Shown here: piece after piece, positions 14,715-16,688 of the stretch
How the letters are laid out: every line of letters starts with the position of its first letter
Numbering within the stretch: position 1 is the stretch's first letter
Assembly (NCBI GenBank): GCA_034433995.1
Contig: DAOTZU010000004.1
Location: 1 to 16,688 of the forward strand
Source of the DNA: DAOTZU01 sp034433995
GTDB lineage: Bacteria; Chloroflexota; Anaerolineae; UBA1429
Length of the DNA stretch: 16,688 nt
Reading direction: 5' to 3'
Position numbers and translations under genes: made by a program
Notes under the pieces: model-generated
Databases searched by the model: none
What the model was told of the DNA's origin: nothing
Seen by the model: the letters and a program-made list of their open reading frames with translations, nothing else

Positions 14715-14730
14715 GCTCGCCTTGGCGAGC
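14715..14730 (-). promoter_or_regulatory. Hairpin at the 5' end of the M16 peptidase mRNA
   Basis: GCTCGCC-TT-GGCGAGC (written on the plus strand) lies at the predicted 5' end of the transcript. In RNA it would form a stem of 6-7 bp that may protect the 5' end from decay. It ends about 28 nt before the start codon, so it does not cover the ribosome binding site. Confidence 0.4.
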
Positions 14731-14737
14731 TGCACCC

Positions 14738-14766
14738 AGTATAGCACGGGCGGCCGGGCGCCACAA
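14738..14766 (-). promoter_or_regulatory. Extended -10 promoter of the M16 peptidase gene
   Basis: On the minus strand TTGTGG (14761-14766), a 17-nt spacer ending in TGC, then TATACT (14738-14743). TGC-TATACT is an extended -10 box, which can make up for the weak -35. Transcription starts near 14731. The miniature element at 14771-14967 begins 4 bp upstream of the -35 box. Confidence 0.65.
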
Positions 14767-14770
14767 AGCG

Positions 14771-14967
14771 GAGGGTGTCGAAAAAGGGATATAGCAAGTT
14801 GGGGGCAACTCTAGCGGGCTCCAGCGTCGCGCCAGGCAACCGATGGAATGCGGGCCATGGCCGCCGTCGGATAGAATCCGACGGCTCTCCTTACCAAGCC
14901 CGCAACGCGGGCTTGCTATCCACAGACGTCGGTTTCCAACCGACGGGAGCATCTTTTCGACACCCTC
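14771..14967. mobile_element. MITE-like miniature inverted-repeat element with internal hairpins
   Basis: Non-coding, 197 bp. It begins GAGGGTGTCGAAAA (14771-14784) and ends with the exact inverted copy (14954-14967). Inside are AGTTG-GGGG-CAACT (14797-14810), GCCGTCGGAT-AGA-ATCCGACGGC (10-bp stem, about 14863-14885), AAGCCCGC-AAC-GCGGGCTT (8-bp stem, about 14896-14914) and CGTCGGTT-TCC-AACCGACG (8-bp stem, about 14927-14945). The flanks ACAAAGCG (14763-14770) and ACAAAACG (14968-14975) match at 7 of 8 bases and could be a decayed target duplication. There is no transposase, so if mobile it depends on one elsewhere. It fills most of the 370-bp gap between the M16 gene and the aminotransferase gene. 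A REP-type hairpin cluster is the main alternative. Confidence 0.65.
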
Positions 14968-15000
14968 ACAAAACGCCGCGATGCCAAGGCAGGGAACGAT

Positions 15001-15026
15001 CAAGCCAGCCTTTTGGGGCTGGCTTG
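15001..15026. terminator. Hairpin after the aminotransferase gene
   Basis: CAAGCCAGCC (15001-15010), 6-nt loop, GGCTGGCTTG (15017-15026): a perfect 10-bp stem 30 nt past the aminotransferase stop (15057, minus strand). No T-run follows on the minus strand, so termination by it alone is uncertain. The short sequence between it and the stop shows nothing else. Confidence 0.45.
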
Positions 15027-15056
15027 CGAGCGCGCACCGATGGGGTATTGCGAGGC

Positions 15057-16244
15057 CTAGAGGGCCTTGAGGGCCATGGCGGGCTCTGCTTGCGCTCTCT
15101 CGCGCTGGAGATGCCGGGCGAGTCGGGCGAGGCCTTCGGTCAACGCCTGCTCGTTGGCGCAGAGAGAGATGCGCACATAGCGGTCGCAAAGCTCGCCAAA
15201 GGCGCAGCCCGGGCCGACGGCGACGTGTTCTTCATCCAGGAGGCGGCCGGCGAAGGTGAGGGAATCGTGGGGCTGGGAGGAGATATCCACCAACATGTAA
15301 AAGGCACCGTGGGGATAAGAGACCTCCAATCCCAGCTCTTGGGCACAGCGGACGGCCAGGTCGCGGCGCCGACGATAATGGGCCAACATCTCGAGTACGC
15401 AATCTTGGGGGCCCAGGAGGGCCGCGATGGCCGCATGTTGCGCCACCGTATTGACACAGGAGACGATGGGCTCTTGGATCTTGGTCATGGCGCCGATGAT
15501 CTCTTCGCTGCCCACGGCGTAACCCACCCGCCAGCCCGTCATGGAGTACGTCTTGGACACGGTAAAGATACTGATCACCCGCCCTTCATCGTCCCACTTG
15601 GCCGGGCTGATGTGCTCGCCTTCAAAGACGAGCCGGTCGTAGGTTTCGTCGGAGAGGAGGTAGAGATCATGGCGGCGACAAAATTCCAGGCAGCGACGCA
15701 ACACCCCCTCAGAGTACACGGCCCCCGTGGGGTTGGAAGGGCTATTGATCAAGAGCGCCTTGGTGCGCTCGGTGACCAGGTTTTCCAGGGCGGCGAAATC
15801 CGGGGTGAAGCTTGCTTCGGGCAGGGTGGGGTAGCGGCGGGGGATGCCGTGCAACAATCTGGCGCCCATGACGAAATTGCCGTAGCCCGGATCGGGGATG
15901 AGAATCTCATCCTCAGCGTCCAACAAAACGGCCATGGAAGCAAAGACCGCCTCCATGGCCCCGATGGTCACGATCACTTGGTCAGGAGTGACGTGCAGGC
16001 CGTTCTCCCTGGCCAATTTGACGGTGATCGCCTCGCGCAGCTCTTGTAGGCCGGCGTTGGCGGTGTAGCCGGTGTAGGCGTACTTGGCGGCCCGAACGGC
16101 GGCCTCGATGATGTGGGGCGGGGTGGGGAAATCGGGCTGGCCGATCTCCAGATGGATGGCGTCGGGGAAGCGGGCAGCGCGGTCGAGCATCATGCGGATG
16201 GGCGAGCGCGAAATGCTGCAGACCGTCTGGGATAACGCTTTCAT
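15057..16244 (-). CDS. Class I/II pyridoxal-phosphate aminotransferase (AspC-like)
   Basis: 395 residues from ATG 16244, which has AAGGAG 6 nt upstream. Fold-type I aminotransferases move amino groups between an amino acid and a 2-oxo acid with PLP. Visible: N-terminal arm and HLEIGQPDFPTP (31-42); YTGYTANAGLQELREAI (57-73); NSPSNPTGAVYS (168-179); the PLP phosphate/ring contacts LLSDETYDRLVF (196-207; Asp199, Tyr202); the catalytic lysine in VSKTYSMTGWRVGY (229-242, Lys231); and a C-terminal YVRISLC with the likely carboxylate-binding Arg. The length is typical. Aspartate, aromatic or alanine specificity cannot be separated by eye, so no symbol is given. It is monocistronic as far as seen, with its own promoter and a leader of about 115 nt containing a hairpin. 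Confidence 0.94.
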   Translation of the reverse strand: MKALSQTVCSISRSPIRMMLDRAARFPDAIHLEIGQPDFPTPPHIIEAAVRAAKYAYTGYTANAGLQELREAITVKLARENGLHVTPDQVIVTIGAMEAVFASMAVLLDAEDEILIPDPGYGNFVMGARLLHGIPRRYPTLPEASFTPDFAALENLVTERTKALLINSPSNPTGAVYSEGVLRRCLEFCRRHDLYLLSDETYDRLVFEGEHISPAKWDDEGRVISIFTVSKTYSMTGWRVGYAVGSEEIIGAMTKIQEPIVSCVNTVAQHAAIAALLGPQDCVLEMLAHYRRRRDLAVRCAQELGLEVSYPHGAFYMLVDISSQPHDSLTFAGRLLDEEHVAVGPGCAFGELCDRYVRISLCANEQALTEGLARLARHLQRERAQAEPAMALKAL

Positions 16245-16287
16245 CTTCCTCTCCTTCGGGCGAATCGGGGAATACAATAAACACAGC

Positions 16288-16319
16288 GCCGCGCAAGAGG
16301 ACCGGCCTCGCTGCGCGGC
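16288..16319 (-). promoter_or_regulatory. Stem-loop in the aminotransferase leader
   Basis: GCCGCGCA (16288-16295) pairs with TGCGCGGC (16312-16319), with an inner GAGG/CCTC stem. It lies in the 5' leader, about 45-75 nt before the start codon. I see no known riboswitch or T-box features and no T-run after it. Its role is unknown. Confidence 0.4.
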
Positions 16320-16366
16320 ACCAGGAGCGACGATGCTAAAGCTTTTATTGGAGACTGTGTTTTATG

Positions 16367-16395
16367 AGGATACCACGGATTTCAATTTTTGTCAA
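16367..16395 (-). promoter_or_regulatory. Promoter of the aminotransferase gene
   Basis: On the minus strand a perfect TTGACA (16390-16395), a 17-nt spacer and TATCCT (16367-16372; 4 of 6). The start would be near 16360. The -35 box is the centre of an AT-rich inverted repeat, TCAATTTTT-gtcaa-AAAAATTGA (16382-16404 on the plus strand), which could be an operator or simply the upstream AT element. Confidence 0.65.
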
Positions 16396-16449
16396 AAAAA
16401 TTGACTCGTGAAGGTGTTGCAACACATCAATTCGAAGATTGACACGAGT
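16394..16449 (-). terminator. Branched three-helix intrinsic terminator, probably for the tRNA-Sec transcript
   Basis: On the minus strand ACTCGTG (16443-16449) pairs with CACGAGT (16404-16410). Inside lie TCAAT-CTTCGA-ATTGA (16427-16442) and the palindrome GTGTTGCAACAC (16414-16425). The outer helix is followed, after three bases, by a run of seven T (16394-16400). A closed helix plus T-run is what an intrinsic terminator needs; two inner hairpins instead of one loop is unusual. It would end transcripts coming from the tRNA gene before the aminotransferase promoter. Confidence 0.5.
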
Positions 16450-16620
16450 TGGGCTTAGTGCCTCAACCCGCCACTGGTCTGGTAACGACGATGTGGCTTC
16501 TTTCGATACCCTCATTTTGACAACATCGGCGTACGGGGCTGTACGGGTCTTTTAGAGCATCTCTTGCTGGCTGCTGCTACAACCGGTAGGGGCTCACGAG
16601 GCTGGGGATACAACATGTAG

Positions 16621-16688
16621 CGGGAGTGGATGGGAGTCGAACCCACCAGGGCCGCCTCAGCAGCACCCCTCAACGGTTTTGAAGACCG
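16621..16688 (-). tRNA. selC: tRNA-Sec (anticodon UCA), 3' part, cut by window edge
   Basis: Read on the minus strand, the anticodon loop is CTTCAAA (16678-16684) closed by CGGT/ACCG, with anticodon TCA at 16680-16682, which reads UGA. A long variable arm follows (16648-16670): AGGGGTGC, 7-nt loop, GCGGCCCT, pairing over eight positions with one mismatch. The T arm is GTGGG-TTCGACT-CCCAT (16630-16646). The acceptor 3' strand CCACTCCC is 8 nt long, with G73 after it, giving the 8+5 layout of bacterial tRNA-Sec. CCA is not encoded. The 5' acceptor and D arm lie beyond base 16688. Together with SelA and SelB it inserts selenocysteine at UGA. The 16450-16620 stretch before it holds no gene I can support. 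Confidence 0.88.

Noticed and set aside
14775..16049. A 424-codon open frame on the plus strand opposite the aminotransferase gene
   Set aside because: It lies mostly antisense to a gene with complete PLP-enzyme motifs, its sequence has no recognisable domain, and it starts inside the inverted-repeat element. Long antisense frames are expected at this GC content.
16450..16620. A promoter with TTGACA at 16517-16522 on the plus strand
   Set aside because: No acceptable -10 box lies 16-18 nt downstream, and nothing but the antisense of the tRNA gene follows.
16621..16688. tRNA-Leu or tRNA-Ser instead of tRNA-Sec
   Set aside because: All have long variable arms, but with a 7-base loop and U33 fixed, the anticodon reads UCA. 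The 8-nt acceptor strand and G73 also fit tRNA-Sec. The unseen 5' half leaves a small doubt.

Overview
The window looks like a chromosomal, GC-rich (clearly above 60 % by eye) stretch from a member of the Chloroflexota, probably an Anaerolineae-like lineage. This is inference. It rests on the gene content (recA-recX-rny-spoVS, a holB-ricT pair, a tandem M16 peptidase) and on the Thr-Ala-Thr-Pro rich stalks in two surface proteins, a low-complexity style common in that phylum. I see no phage genes, transposase, CRISPR array or rRNA.

Layout, left to right. (1) 40-1641 (+) encodes a lipoprotein of the 5'-nucleotidase/metallophosphoesterase family. It faces a small secreted protein of unknown function (1721-2140, -), with a perfect 13-bp hairpin between their ends. 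(2) 2303-4249 (-) encodes a large secreted, membrane-anchored protein with helical TPR-like repeats and no recognised function, read from a near-consensus promoter. (3) 4536-8420 (+) carries recA, recX, rny (RNase Y) and spoVS. An intrinsic terminator sits between recA and recX, only 15 nt before the recX start. (4) 8522-10794 (-) is a holB-ricT operon: DNA polymerase III delta' and a RicT/PSP1 protein with a long charged tail. It is divergent from a surface-anchored protein with a sugar-binding-like domain (10935-12065, +). (5) 12062-14686 (-) encodes an 874-residue double-domain M16 metallopeptidase whose stop codon overlaps that of the convergent surface protein. (6) 14771-14967 is a small non-coding element with 14-bp terminal inverted repeats and several internal hairpins, ending 4 bp from the -35 box of the peptidase promoter. 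(7) 15057-16244 (-) encodes a class I aminotransferase with a strong promoter. (8) 16621-16688 (-) is the 3' part of a selenocysteine tRNA gene (anticodon UCA), cut by the window edge.

How the genes fit together. RecA and RecX form a recombinase and modulator pair. RNase Y is the membrane-anchored mRNA endonuclease, and in Bacillus RicT is a subunit of the Y-complex that directs RNase Y cleavage, so the two neighbouring operons hold both parts of an RNA-decay system. SpoVS follows RNase Y much as in Bacillus, where ymdB lies between them. The rest are envelope proteins and metabolism. The tRNA-Sec implies that the organism makes selenoproteins; selA, selB and selD would lie outside this window. 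Nothing here is a clearly new multi-gene system. The most novel-looking items are the hairpin-rich miniature inverted-repeat element, the branched terminator overlapping the aminotransferase promoter, and the unassigned repeat protein at 2303-4249.
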